A stretch of 64,000 nt of DNA from the NCBI GenBank assembly GCA_963662175.1, contig OY759216.1:52345087-52409086 (forward strand). Direction: 5' to 3'. Under the pieces are notes generated by a model that did not search any database, was not told where the DNA came from, and saw only the letters and a list, made by a program, of their open reading frames with translations. This document shows, one piece after another, positions 58,901-64,000 of the stretch. The number at the start of each line of letters is the position of its first letter. The first letter of the stretch is position 1. This DNA comes from Aradus depressus. Taxonomy: Eukaryota; Arthropoda; Insecta; Hemiptera; Aradidae. The position numbers and the translations under genes were made by a program.

Positions 58901-61900
58901 TTCCATTGTACATACAACAAATTTATGGAAAAACTAATTTAGTGTCAATATCTTAGTTCAAATACTGAAGAATATTTGGGGACTAAGATTTATGCAATAC
59001 ATTTTATCAGTTTAGTGGTTTAATACATGAGTATTAATTTTATTGTTAAAATCCTTTTTCTTATATTTTGTATGGATATCCAGTACATTAGAGATATTCG
59101 ATAATCAGGTATGATTTTGTAGTACCGAAATGTTAAGCCTTACTTTTCACCTTATGTTATACCTGCGTTTTCCGAGTTTCCCCCTTTTATGCCATTTCGA
59201 GGGTTTTATCGGCTACGAAAATTATATAATTACTACGTAAAGCAATAAAGTTAATTAATACTGGTTGAAGCCTCGAAATGGCATAAAAGATGGAGACTTT
59301 CCCTTCCGAAATCGGGTACCGTCCGTTTACTGTAAGATTTGAGGGTAAATTTACCTAGAAAGATGGAGACGACTGGAAGAGTGCGACAGGGGCACCAGCT
59401 GAGTATTCAAGATATATTTGTCCTAGTTTTTTAATGAAACTGTTTCTTACCGAGTTCGTACCTTCTGAGAAAGAGGCTCGTCTAACTCACATTACACTTA
59501 TAACAAAATCAGAAAGTTGGTTTCAGAGGGGTAGGGAAAACTTAGTTTGCTTAATTCACAACTATTAATATATAATTTAATTTATTCTATGTTTTTATTT
59601 TAACTTACTGTCTGAAGTAGCTTCAGATTTGCAAAATATATATGGACGTCATCAAATTTTGATATCGTCTTATAAGTTTTTTTTTTTTGTACAGCCAGTA
59701 ACAAAAATGTTCGGACGGTTTGATTTTTCAATAAAAAATTATAATAATTAAATGCACAAGTAATAAAAAATAATTAAAAAAAATAATTAAAGCCATTTTT
59801 CAATCAAGAATAAGAATTCAAATGTGGGCTAGGATAAAGGAAAAACAGCTTTGATTAGAACAAATAAATATTTTAATTTAATAAATTTTATAACAAGTAA
59901 TGTAGGTAACAAAAATTTTCGGACAAAAATGTAAACAACTATAAATAAATTCAATGTTTTTTTTACGATTTCACAAATTCAAAAACCATAATGTTAATTA
60001 ATATTTGGTTGGGTACCCTTTTTGTGTAATAACATCTTTCATTCGATTCGGCATTGATGATGAAACTAATTTTTTGGTGAAATTTGGAGATATTTTACCC
60101 CACTCTTCTAATAACTTTTGTTTCAATTCGTTTTTTGAAGCAATGGGTGTTAATCGAATTTTCCTGTCGAGCTCACCCCATACGTGTTCAATTGGGTTGA
60201 GATCGGGCGATTGGGGGGGGTTTCATAACTTTAGGGCAGTTATACAAAAGCCAAGTACGTACCAATTCACAGGTGTGTTTCGGATCGTTGTCTTGGTAAA
60301 AATGAAAAGTCCGTAAAATCCCAAGTTTTTCAGCACTCTTTTTCAAATTGCTCCTTAGTAATTCGGCATAAACTTTTCCAGTCATGGTGGTTTCAATGAA
60401 AACCAGTTCACCAATTCCACTAGACGCCATACACCCCCACACCATCACTGAGCCACCCCCATGTTTTACTATTGGTTTAAAATTTTTTGGATTCAGCTCC
60501 TCATTACGCCTTCTCCAAATTTTGTCGCGACTGTCGGGACTAAATATATTAAACTTACATTCAAAAGTATTTGCTTGCAATAGAACAAACCGCAATAATA
60601 AAATATTCTTGTATCTGGTAACTCTTCACAACATAAAAAGAAATCTCAGGTCATGTAATGTCAGAAAACTAGATTTTTGTGATATGACGTTGGAAGAGAG
60701 CGACAGCAGCGCTGACCCTCGGCAGAAACCGTCCCTTCCCCCTACTCTATCCCCTCCACCTTCCCTCTAAAGAAACTAAGTACCCAATTTTTTAATTTAA
60801 ACGTTTTTTCTCCGATATTTCGACAAATAAATGTTTCCAGATCATGTCCGTTTACTTCCATGTAATATATGTATACATATACTATTACTTTACTTTTGTT
60901 TACTTCCCTATACATATAATATATGTATACATAATAATATGTACTAAAAATTTTGTAATCGTGTGAACATCAGAGATCAATTGCATGCGTGTGTTTATGT
61001 GAGAGCTCAAACGCTTTGACCTGACATCGTACAGGCTCATGACCATCGCTTAACATCCCATCCGAAGGACGGAGTGCTTAAGTCTATTTTACGTCGCAGA
61101 TTAATGACATTACTCCAAAAAATTTCTGAATGATTCTGGAACTCTTTTGCGAAGCTCAATTTTTTTTTTATATTTTTTTCACTCACAAACGGTTTTTGGT
61201 ACTCTCATTATATCCTGCTTCTTTTAGAATTCTTCGAACATTTTGTGGGTGAACTTTCTTTCCCGTTTCTCTGTATACCTCGGCGACGATCTGAGGTGCA
61301 CTCCTCGAGGGCTTGTTTTTAATTTTCCGGACAACGCTACGCCTGTCTCGGTCGTTTAATACTCTTGGACGGCCAGAGGAAGATTTCAAATCTATCCGAT
61401 CCTCGTGCTTATACCTTCGAATTACATCGGCTACGGTGCTTTTACTCCGGCCTACCAAACCACCGATTTTGCGGACACTTATTCCTGTTGAACTTCAAAA
61501 GATGTTCGACCCATCTTGACAGCAGGAAATACAAATAACTACTGAATGCAGTAATAGAAGGATATAAACACATTTCATTTGTTCGGTATTAGCGGTTGGT
61601 TGAGAAGGGATTAAAGATCATGATCAGAGTCGCATTTGTTTACAAAACAAACAACAGGTGTCCAGAAAATTTTGTTACGTGAATTTCTTGTCTTCAATTA
61701 TTAATGCAAAAGTTCCTATTAGCTGTAAATGTTTAATTAATTGTTTTACGGAGTTTTGAAATGATTGATGATCTCGAAATTTAAAACTTTGCTTGAATTA
61801 AATATTTTGCCATATAACTATGTGTAACTGCAAAAGAAAAACAAAATCATAAATTGTCCGAACATTTTTGTTACTGATTGTATGTCGTTTGTTATTATTT

Positions 61901-62813
61901 CGTACTATAAATCATATTGCACCGTTGCATTTTGTATTCAATATAATCTTATAATTCTCTGGCCGGGGTGTAAAAGCACATAAGTCAAAAATTAGCGGTT
62001 ACCGGATTATTGCGATACATAAGTCAAAACTAGTTAGGGCTTCTGAGATAAAGAGAGGTGTGCCTGATAACCAAGTAAAAATGTTATATTTTCTTGTTCG
62101 TGTGTAACCTATTTCCTTCTATTCTGAAAAATGATAAAAGTTGACTTATGTGTTTTTACGCCCCGGCCAAAGAATTAATGGATCAGAAGCAGGTTCAAAA
62201 AAAAAAATATTATTTTAAATACAGACGACCAAGGATGTAGACTCCAAACTTCACTAGCATTTGCTACGCTGGAATAAGAAGAAACATTTGCCATAAATGT
62301 TCCCCCATTTGTTAAAAAAAAAAAAAGTAGCCTAAAAAACACATCGTGAGCAAAAAAAAAACTGTGAAGAAAGTGAAGTTCATTCAAATATTTCTCTAGT
62401 CATTCAGCCTTTCACGAAGTTACTCCATAAACATCAGAAAACTCTTTATTTTATTTGTCCATGATTCGATATCTTTTATTTGAATTACTTTTGTTTTCGT
62501 TATTTAAGAAAAAAAAAAAAAGAAATTTTTTCCGGGGGTTTATGTGAATTTTTTTCTTCTGAAATGTATCTTGAAATGGTAAATAAATGCCCTCCCTCTC
62601 TCCCTGTGGATTTGAATCTACTATTATTAGTAGTTTAAATATTTATTTATTTCAATTAGGTATTCTATTCCTCCTGAACATGGCAGACGACTTGAGCGAC
62701 TGGCTACCGGATTCTTCCCGAGCAACAACCAGTCTTGCCCCGCATTTCTCCGACATAAGATGACCATCATTTCCCCGCATGTTTTGAAGCAGTATTCCAT
62801 ACCATTCAATAAA
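28837..62813 (+). CDS. KDM4: KDM4 histone lysine demethylase, 5' part (four coding exons, continues beyond window)
   Basis: A nuclear Fe(II)/2-oxoglutarate dioxygenase that removes methyl groups from H3K9 and H3K36. Coding exons 28837-28953, 49051-49356, 51601-51785 and 62660-62813 join in frame to 254 residues. The JmjN domain is at the N-terminus ([20 protein letters not shown], then [12 protein letters not shown]). The linker carries LERKYWKN and [13 protein letters not shown]. The JmjC domain begins in exon 3. Iron ligands His183 and Glu185 lie in WHTED, and Tyr127, Tyr170 and Tyr172 match the substrate and cofactor tyrosines; all sit five residues below the human KDM4A numbering as I recall it. 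The third iron ligand, and any PHD or Tudor domains, would lie right of the window. Intron 1 is about 20 kb and intron 3 about 11 kb. Confidence 0.95.
28954..30180 (+). other. KDM4 intron 1, first part
   Basis: AT-rich intron with T runs and a 9-base G run at 29811-29819. I see no gene or transposon ends. Confidence 0.45.
30185..30995 (+). repeat. degenerate ~110-bp tandem satellite, about seven copies
   Basis: Successive blocks keep the same order of words: a gtaaccttcc-like start, ggttatc with gttatgtcac, a ccttc..tgtcctat-like middle, gatattggtgtcatatga and a taattaag-like end. Block starts are near 30195, 30417, 30518, 30635, 30740, 30843 and 30912. Copies differ a lot from each other, so the array is old. 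Confidence 0.65.
31880..32215. mobile_element. inverted-arm element with hammerhead-like core
   Basis: The ends are inverted copies: atgtagaaggaattcgaggt plus tctgtcg at left, cgacagaacctcgaattcct plus tctacat at right. On the - strand the left arm shows CTGAAGA (31981-31987), a GGAAA/TTTTT stem and GAAAC (31958-31962) followed by gttgaca. It lies in KDM4 intron 1. Confidence 0.65.
32270..32600 (+). repeat. dispersed repeat C copy
   Basis: Shares ordered blocks with 39080-39440, 48180-48460 and 58070-58450: a ...aatcagggggcgg...aaa block, aactcaacatagaatttctg and agctgaggaagtaaaaatca. The class is not known. The copies are diverged. Confidence 0.5.
33266..34651 (+). mobile_element. pogo/Tigger-type transposon split by an insertion
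   Basis: The ends are cacagaaaaacccctctcc at left and gcagaggggttttactg at right, both flanked by TA, as in pogo elements. Inside, the CENP-B-like helix-turn-helix start of the transposase lies in two pieces: [19 protein letters not shown] (33610-33666) and [20 protein letters not shown] (34512-34571). Together they match one continuous DNA-binding domain. The rest of the transposase, including the DDE catalytic region, is missing, so this was already a deleted copy. Confidence 0.75.
33668..34505 (+). mobile_element. hAT-like fragment inserted in the pogo element
   Basis: The inserted DNA starts agggtgcggatttatattta and is rich in tacatatttt words, like the hAT end at 63468. A + strand stretch reads [20 protein letters not shown] and [14 protein letters not shown]. 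This resembles the start of a hAT transposase with a BED-type zinc finger, badly worn. Exact insertion ends are uncertain. Confidence 0.45.
35218..35405 (+). mobile_element. family A SINE lacking its head
   Basis: Starts within the body (tctgggaggtaaaacaaaca) and includes cgttaagcgatggtttcgag and gtgtcaggtgcccgttaaag. It ends ttgatgagtcacaac. There is no A box. Confidence 0.75.
35780..35898 (+). repeat. 28-bp minisatellite, left part
   Basis: About four copies of gtaatacatagttatgtgca plus ttgtctct. The same array resumes at 37708 after the Penelope-like element, so that element inserted into the array. Confidence 0.9.
36520..37020 (+). CDS. Penelope GIY-YIG endonuclease domain (C-terminal fragment of element ORF)
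   Basis: The frame is open for 166 codons, but the first few residues arise from the inverted junction. [20 protein letters not shown] is the Penelope linker after the reverse transcriptase. [20 protein letters not shown] and [12 protein letters not shown] contain the GIY-YIG nuclease core with its CxxC insert (here the first motif is LIYQI, the second YIGMTSQ and the catalytic-type Arg is in KKRIYQH). A late Glu (LEMVYIAK) fits the metal-binding Glu. The domain has no stop or frameshift, which suggests a young copy. It has no reverse transcriptase and is not an autonomous element. Confidence 0.88.
   Translation: MSVRKLTFCSIPYIAQLTERLTKILKAENLIISPRNYKTVKSLFSQIKDPTPKSDQSDLIYQIPCSDCPASYIGMTSQYLKKRIYQHEYDCKTKTDTDNCSALVRHHSQNKHNFDYINTKILHREHNYHKRLTLEMVYIAKTLDTVNFRTDTNNLSNCYANLLSKS
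37595..37622 (+). ncRNA. hammerhead-ribozyme-like core in Penelope-like element
   Basis: CTGATGA (37595-37601) is followed, after one base, by a perfect 6-bp hairpin (GATATA 37603-37608 with TATATC 37612-37617, loop AAA). GAAAC follows at once (37618-37622). These are the two conserved strands and stem II of a hammerhead. Stem I, stem III and a cleavage triplet are not evident, so activity is not claimed. Penelope-like elements are known to carry hammerheads. Confidence 0.5.
37708..37970 (+). repeat. 28-bp minisatellite, right part
   Basis: About nine copies of gtaatacatagttatgtaca plus ttgtttca, with single-base variants. It continues the array at 35780. Confidence 0.95.
37971..39753 (+). 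other. KDM4 intron 1, unassigned stretch with repeat C copy
   Basis: Mostly AT-rich sequence. The part 39080-39440 is a copy of dispersed repeat C (gaaaaacgataggtgtcgtc and gtcaacatcgaatttctgac). Otherwise I see no gene. Confidence 0.45.
39754..39882 (+). repeat. 5' LTR of the Gypsy-type element
   Basis: Starts tgtctattgaggaggcac and ends taaagataca. By eye it differs from the 3' LTR by roughly a tenth of its bases and small gaps, so the insertion is not recent. Target duplication is not clear. Confidence 0.75.
39948..41160 (+). pseudogene. Gypsy gag remnant
   Basis: The ATG at 39948 opens a gag-like frame ([20 protein letters not shown] ... [19 protein letters not shown]). It is broken by an insert at 40092-40684 and resumes as [39 protein letters not shown], a stop, then [20 protein letters not shown] and [17 protein letters not shown]. 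The GESIQDFV...LRDRFV pattern is typical of Ty3/Gypsy gag. It is not functional. Confidence 0.8.
40092..40684. mobile_element. small inverted-repeat element inside gag
   Basis: The gag frame stops matching at 40091 and resumes at 40685. The insert starts cacttagttttcatgggtg and ends caacccatgaaaat, which are inverted copies around ttttcatgggt. It contains a ~59-bp direct duplication (tgattgttttgtcatgtcga, from about 40138 and 40197). There is no coding capacity. The superfamily is not clear. Confidence 0.6.
41161..42746 (+). mobile_element. R1-like LINE, 5'-truncated, with 16-bp target duplication
   Basis: It is flanked by ggaagaaagcactaga on both sides (41145-41160 and 42747-42762), an exact 16-bp duplication, and ends in an A-rich tail. 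The coding part begins inside the reverse transcriptase ([12 protein letters not shown], motif A). [14 protein letters not shown] and YVDDLVV (motif C) follow. The C-terminal end has the cysteine block [20 protein letters not shown]. The reading frame shifts near 41538 and near 42190, so the copy is dead. The endonuclease end is missing. It is inserted into the decayed Gypsy element. Confidence 0.92.
41190..42480 (+). pseudogene. R1-like ORF2 remnant (RT and C-terminal domain, two frameshifts)
   Basis: The frame from 41190 to about 41540 covers polymerase motifs A to C. The second frame, from about 41540 to 42190, covers the thumb and connection ([18 protein letters not shown] ... [19 protein letters not shown]). 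The third frame, from about 42190, holds [18 protein letters not shown] and the cysteine block. All three parts align with one R1-clade ORF2. The GC-rich codons contrast with the AT-rich surroundings. Confidence 0.88.
43477..43600 (+). repeat. 3' LTR of the Gypsy-type element
   Basis: Starts tgtgtattgaagaggcat and ends taaagataca; preceded by a purine tract. It aligns along its whole length with 39754-39882. Confidence 0.75.
43700..43840 (+). repeat. dispersed repeat B copy
   Basis: Ordered blocks shared with 12131-12260 (gcaaaactcaacatttact, acagaagctgtt, attctgaacgaca). Confidence 0.5.
44231..45288 (-). repeat. 69-bp minisatellite, about 15 copies, open in one - strand frame
   Basis: Near-identical 69-bp units (aatgtaagaggtaacaacag, then agaaactagattgtagggct, then cgaatatcgcctgtatcagc). 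The period is 23 codons and one - strand frame has no stop. It therefore reads as a 343-residue run of [20 protein letters not shown] plus FAY. Copies fall into variants (tagggct or tacggct; cagcat or caacat) that alternate in the last nine units. It lies in KDM4 intron 1. Confidence 0.95.
45289..46116 (+). other. KDM4 intron 1, AT-rich, no feature seen
   Basis: Long A and T runs. The short open frames on both strands (45541-45788) are mirror shadows of each other and have no recognisable protein. Confidence 0.45.
46117..46330 (-). mobile_element. tRNA-derived SINE, family A
   Basis: A - strand copy with gatcgtacaggctcgggaac in the body, the B-box complement gtttcgaacccgcg and head complement gagctaccggcg. 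The tail is short. Confidence 0.8.
46761..47018. mobile_element. hAT-family MITE
   Basis: Ends cagagaggtcggcaac and ggttgtcgactccc are inverted copies of the hAT type. The flanks TCACATAA and TAACATAC agree at six of eight positions, a worn 8-bp duplication. No coding capacity. Related in end sequence to 10409-10727. Confidence 0.65.
47705..47768 (-). other. exon-like segment B on the opposite strand of KDM4 intron 1
   Basis: On the - strand an acceptor (atttcttttcag) and a donor (gtatgc) bound a 64-base segment. In one frame it reads [21 protein letters not shown] do not recognise the protein. See the companion segment at 47903-48007. Confidence 0.3.
47903..48007 (-). other. exon-like segment A on the opposite strand of KDM4 intron 1
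   Basis: A 105-base segment between tattgtttcag and gtatgt on the - strand. Only one frame is open: [20 protein letters not shown] then [14 protein letters not shown]. Codon use looks coding and the splice signals are good. Joined directly to segment B, the frame is off by one base and hits a stop. It may be an exon of a nested gene, a dead gene, or chance. Confidence 0.3.
48155..48178. repeat. poly-C tract (first of two)
   Basis: An unbroken run of more than 20 C, very unusual in this AT-rich intron. A similar tract is at 48276-48297. The length may be affected by assembly. Both lie in a repeat C region. Confidence 0.9.
48276..48297. repeat. poly-C tract (second of two)
   Basis: A run of more than 20 C about 120 bases from the first tract, preceded by gagttgactt. 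In other repeat C copies the matching place is a short C-rich stretch (39180: ccccaccccccc), so the tracts probably grew from it. Confidence 0.9.
49051..49356 (+). CDS. KDM4: KDM4 coding exon 2
   Basis: 102 codons, phase 0 at both ends, from cattctag to gtaagt. It encodes [40 protein letters not shown] and [19 protein letters not shown]. The Tyr of PIYGAD corresponds to the 2-oxoglutarate-contacting tyrosine of the family. Confidence 0.97.
49487..50525. mobile_element. Penelope-like inverted pair with SINE inside and two hammerhead-like cores
   Basis: The left arm (49487-49735) is the inverted copy of the right arm (about 50310-50525): ttatttacatcaaaataaac faces gttttgatgtaaataattta, and gcactgagtgtgccttcttc faces gaagaaggcacactaagtgc. 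Each arm has CTGAAGA, a GCAC/GTGC hairpin and a GAAA-like block (- strand 49580-49554; + strand 50438-50464). A family A SINE (49737-50025) occupies the centre. It lies in KDM4 intron 2. Confidence 0.65.
49737..50025 (+). mobile_element. tRNA-derived SINE, family A
   Basis: A + strand copy with B box gtgggttcgaaacccgg and body tctgggaggtaaaataaacg and cgtccttcggatgggacgtt. The tail has gtaggcgatatgaccttg. The first few bases of the head are missing. Confidence 0.88.
50863..50900 (+). mobile_element. family A SINE tail fragment
   Basis: ggtagtaggcgagaagaccg followed by cagttgaagcccatgg matches only the last ~40 bases of the SINE. Confidence 0.5.
51130..51490 (+). repeat. ~180-bp degenerate tandem duplication
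   Basis: Two blocks keep the same words in order: atccagcgcttgggtatgc/atcaagcgcttatggtatgc, attttgtagtgatttgataa, agagtaaaa and acgaaagaga. It lies just before KDM4 exon 3. Confidence 0.75.
51601..51785 (+). CDS. KDM4: KDM4 coding exon 3 (start of JmjC)
   Basis: Sixty-one codons plus two bases of a Trp codon, from catttacag to gttagt. It encodes [20 protein letters not shown] followed by [19 protein letters not shown]. His (51724) and Glu (51730) are two of the three iron ligands. The Lys of APK matches the cofactor-binding lysine. Confidence 0.97.
52325..52925. mobile_element. possible pogo-like non-autonomous element
   Basis: The left side has cggatataacgaacaaaata and gttaaagcgaacacat; the right side has gttcgtgttataaacatcga. 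Such ...ataacgaac... ends are typical of pogo/Tigger relatives. The inverted repeats are worn and no target duplication is clear. Confidence 0.35.
52926..55098 (+). other. KDM4 intron 3, unassigned
   Basis: AT-rich DNA with scattered short ORFs on both strands, none recognisable. I see no clear transposon ends. Confidence 0.4.
55103..56040. mobile_element. piggyBac-type non-autonomous element flanked by TTAA
   Basis: The element begins ccctcctaataccacgtg and ends cacgtggtattaggaggg, exact inverted repeats, with TTAA at 55099-55102 and 56041-56044. TTAA target and CCC ends define piggyBac. Subterminal copies of accacgtggggtcc face each other inside. On the - strand a short acidic stretch ([20 protein letters not shown]) may be a remnant of a transposase N-terminus (uncertain). 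There is no catalytic domain. Confidence 0.88.
56103..56945 (+). repeat. 58-bp minisatellite, about 14.5 copies
   Basis: Near-identical 58-bp units (gaatcattgaatatgtgtaa, tgaccaataagtcgaacacc, ttaatacatcaaccaacc). Copies vary at one site (gaatatgtg or gaataggtg) and at another (ccaataag or ccaagaag). The array starts 60 bases right of the piggyBac element, in KDM4 intron 3. Confidence 0.95.
57160..57262 (+). mobile_element. family A SINE head only
   Basis: gagggcgccgatagctcagc, a tRNA-like middle and B box gtgttcgaaacccgg. It ends in gaagaaaaaaaa, so it is an isolated head with an A-rich tail. Confidence 0.7.
57263..59689 (+). other. KDM4 intron 3, unassigned with repeat C copy
   Basis: Part 58070-58450 is a copy of dispersed repeat C (gctgaaaattaatggaattt and ttcaacatagaattg). 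The stretch 57490-57760 is less AT-rich than its surroundings but shows no open frame I recognise. Confidence 0.4.
60140..61520 (-). pseudogene. Tc1 transposase, broken
   Basis: The N-terminal paired-type helix-turn-helix is at 61458-61183 ([52 protein letters not shown]). A frameshift near 61190 changes frame, and [15 protein letters not shown] then runs into the insertion. The catalytic domain resumes at about 60570 ([46 protein letters not shown] with the second Asp) and shifts frame before [13 protein letters not shown]. The first Asp region is destroyed by the insertion. The protein cannot be active. Confidence 0.88.
60570..61112. other. DNA inserted in the Tc1 transposase
   Basis: This block has no Tc1 homology and separates two adjoining protein segments. 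Its right part (61018-61100) is a family A SINE fragment on the - strand (catcgtacaggctcatgacc, atcccatccgaaggacgg). The left part is unassigned, with a C-rich stretch near 60735. Confidence 0.7.
61952..62177. mobile_element. MITE with ~40-bp TIRs
   Basis: The left end taattctctggccggggtgt plus aaaagcacataagtcaa is mirrored at the right by ttgacttatgtgtttttacg plus ccccggccaaagaatta. Short (about 226 bp) with no coding capacity. Target duplication is uncertain. It lies 70 bases from the Tc1 element. Confidence 0.8.
62660..62813 (+). CDS. KDM4: KDM4 coding exon 4
   Basis: It begins with the G that completes the split Trp codon after ttcaattag and ends in phase 0 before gtacgt. It encodes [20 protein letters not shown] then [20 protein letters not shown] and SIPFNK. 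It is hidden by stops on both sides and was found by homology. The next exon, with the last iron His, is outside the window. Confidence 0.96.
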
Positions 62814-63467
62814 GTACGTATTCATTTATCTATATTCTTAGTTTGCGACTTGAGAAACAAATTTGATTTATGTCGGGGGGCTTAGTAATTTCATTTTCTA
62901 TACCTTTCTGCACTAGATGCATTACAATAAATTTCATTTTGTTGAGTATAGTTGTTGATGAAAACTCGAAAACGGTTGAATCGATACCATTACAATTTTC
63001 AGGATATCTCTAAATTTATGAGACATAGAACACAGGCTATGTGGCCTCCAAAAATGTTCATTTGTGCCCCTCCTCACTCAGAGAAAGAATGGGGGCGAAA
63101 TTATTTCTTATTATAGTAATAATTTCTAAAGCTTTAAAGAGGCAATTCCAAAAATATAACATGTTATAATATTCTTTTATGGAAGGGGCAATAAATGAGA
63201 GGAAATAATAAATATGTGCCAGCGTGACGTCTACACTGTTGGATCTATATAGAGGGAATTTGCAGGGAATGACCTGCCCAATGTAAAGGTACTTGTCTCT
63301 AACATTGTTGGAGGGGATCACTACAGATGTGGGACAAAAATATCTTTATATAGGAAATATTGTCTGGCGTTGCTCGGGATAATCACAACTTTCATGCCAT
63401 TTCGTGTTCTAACCAACCAATGGAATTTATTGCTTCGAAATGATTGTAAACGAATGCTAATAAGTAG

Positions 63468-64000
63468 GGCTGTGATTTGTATGCAATAAAAACAGCGAAA
63501 TATGCACATATATTTGGCAAAATATGCAATTAAAAACTAAAAATATGCGAAAGGCTGCAAAGAAAAAAATCTACCTATAGAATAAAATACTCTACAGAAG
63601 TAATAGAAAATCTTTATGGATATGTAATTTATTAAATAAAAAATGTATAAGCAAAAAAATAAATAAAGTAAAACATATTGAAAATTATTTGAACAGAGAA
63701 AAACGTAATCCTTTGAAAAATTCTTACAATTGTACAATAACTTTTTTTAAATTTTCAAACAAAAAGGATCGCATCTGGACTCAAAATTGATTTGTATCGG
63801 CTGAATGAGCGCTCCACATCAATTGAAGTAACTGGCCCATAATTGAAAACCCCAATATCCATTGGGCTCAATTCAACCCCTGACTCTTCGCTCACCACCT
63901 CCACTTCATTTCACCCAAACGTTTAAAACTGAACTGATCGACTTAAAGAATAGAATAAGAAAGAAGGGGGAAATGGGCATTAAAAACAGTTCCGAGAATA
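63468..64000 (-). mobile_element. hAT transposon, left end and C-terminal transposase (runs off window)
   Basis: The end tagggctgtgatttgtatgc is followed by repeated atatgca-like words. Further in, the - strand encodes a hAT C-terminal dimerisation block. The element continues beyond 64000. Confidence 0.75.
63766..63900 (-). pseudogene. hAT transposase C-terminal dimerisation fragment
   Basis: The - strand reads VVSEESGVELSPMDIGVFNY followed by GPVTSIDVERSFSRYKSILS. The VTSxDVERSFSxYKSIL pattern is the hallmark of the hAT dimerisation region, close to the transposase C-terminus. The usual next residues (DRR-like) are replaced by PDAI. The N-terminal part lies right of the window if it exists. 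Confidence 0.8.

Larger units (their letters stand above)
59692..61880 (-). mobile_element. Tc1-type transposon, interrupted by an insertion
   Basis: The ends are cagccagtaacaaaaatgtt plus cggac at left, mirrored by gtccgaacatttttgttact plus gattg at right, each flanked by TA. Inner copies of the same binding-site-like word lie at about 59906 (gtaacaaaaattttcggac) and 61652 (tccagaaaattttgttac). This gives two sites per end, the IR/DR layout of some Tc1 elements. The transposase lies on the - strand in two parts, split by inserted DNA at about 60570-61112. Confidence 0.9.

Overview
The window is nuclear DNA from an animal, almost certainly an insect. Genes are split by long AT-rich introns with GT-AG junctions. 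The three conserved proteins have clear metazoan relatives, and the repeats (tRNA-derived SINEs, R1-like LINEs, Penelope, Ty3/Gypsy, Tc1, pogo, hAT, piggyBac) are a typical insect mixture. A hemipteran-like genome is a guess from repeat style only.

Three real genes are visible. (1) The 3' part of a BICRA/GLTSCR1-like gene lies on the + strand in nine coding exons from 1277 to 13635. It encodes the non-canonical BAF (ncBAF/GBAF) chromatin-remodelling subunit; its start lies left of the window or was not recognised. (2) A complete five-exon CCDC130/YJU2B (CWC16 family) splicing-factor gene lies on the - strand from 26459 down to 19937. (3) The 5' part of a KDM4 histone lysine demethylase lies on the + strand with coding exons at 28837, 49051, 51601 and 62660. 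It runs off the right edge before the last iron ligand of its JmjC domain. BICRA and CCDC130 converge; CCDC130 and KDM4 diverge from a probable shared promoter near 28.3-28.4 kb. All exon joins in the three genes keep frame.

The rest is introns and flanks filled with repeats. KDM4 intron 1 (20 kb) holds a worn ~110-bp satellite, a pogo element split by a hAT-like piece, a Penelope-like element with an intact GIY-YIG domain and 639-bp inverted arms inserted in a 28-bp minisatellite, a decayed Gypsy element hit by both an R1-like LINE (16-bp target duplication) and a small inverted-repeat element, and a 69-bp minisatellite open in one frame for 343 codons. KDM4 intron 3 holds a piggyBac derivative, a 58-bp minisatellite, a Tc1 element interrupted by inserted DNA, and a MITE. 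The right edge carries the end of a hAT transposase gene.

The most unusual signal is a recurring motif at eight places: CTGANGA, a short hairpin, then GAAAC or a worn form of it. This is the core of a hammerhead ribozyme. It lies mostly in inverted-arm elements and in the 3' end of the Penelope-like element, a retroelement class known to carry hammerheads.
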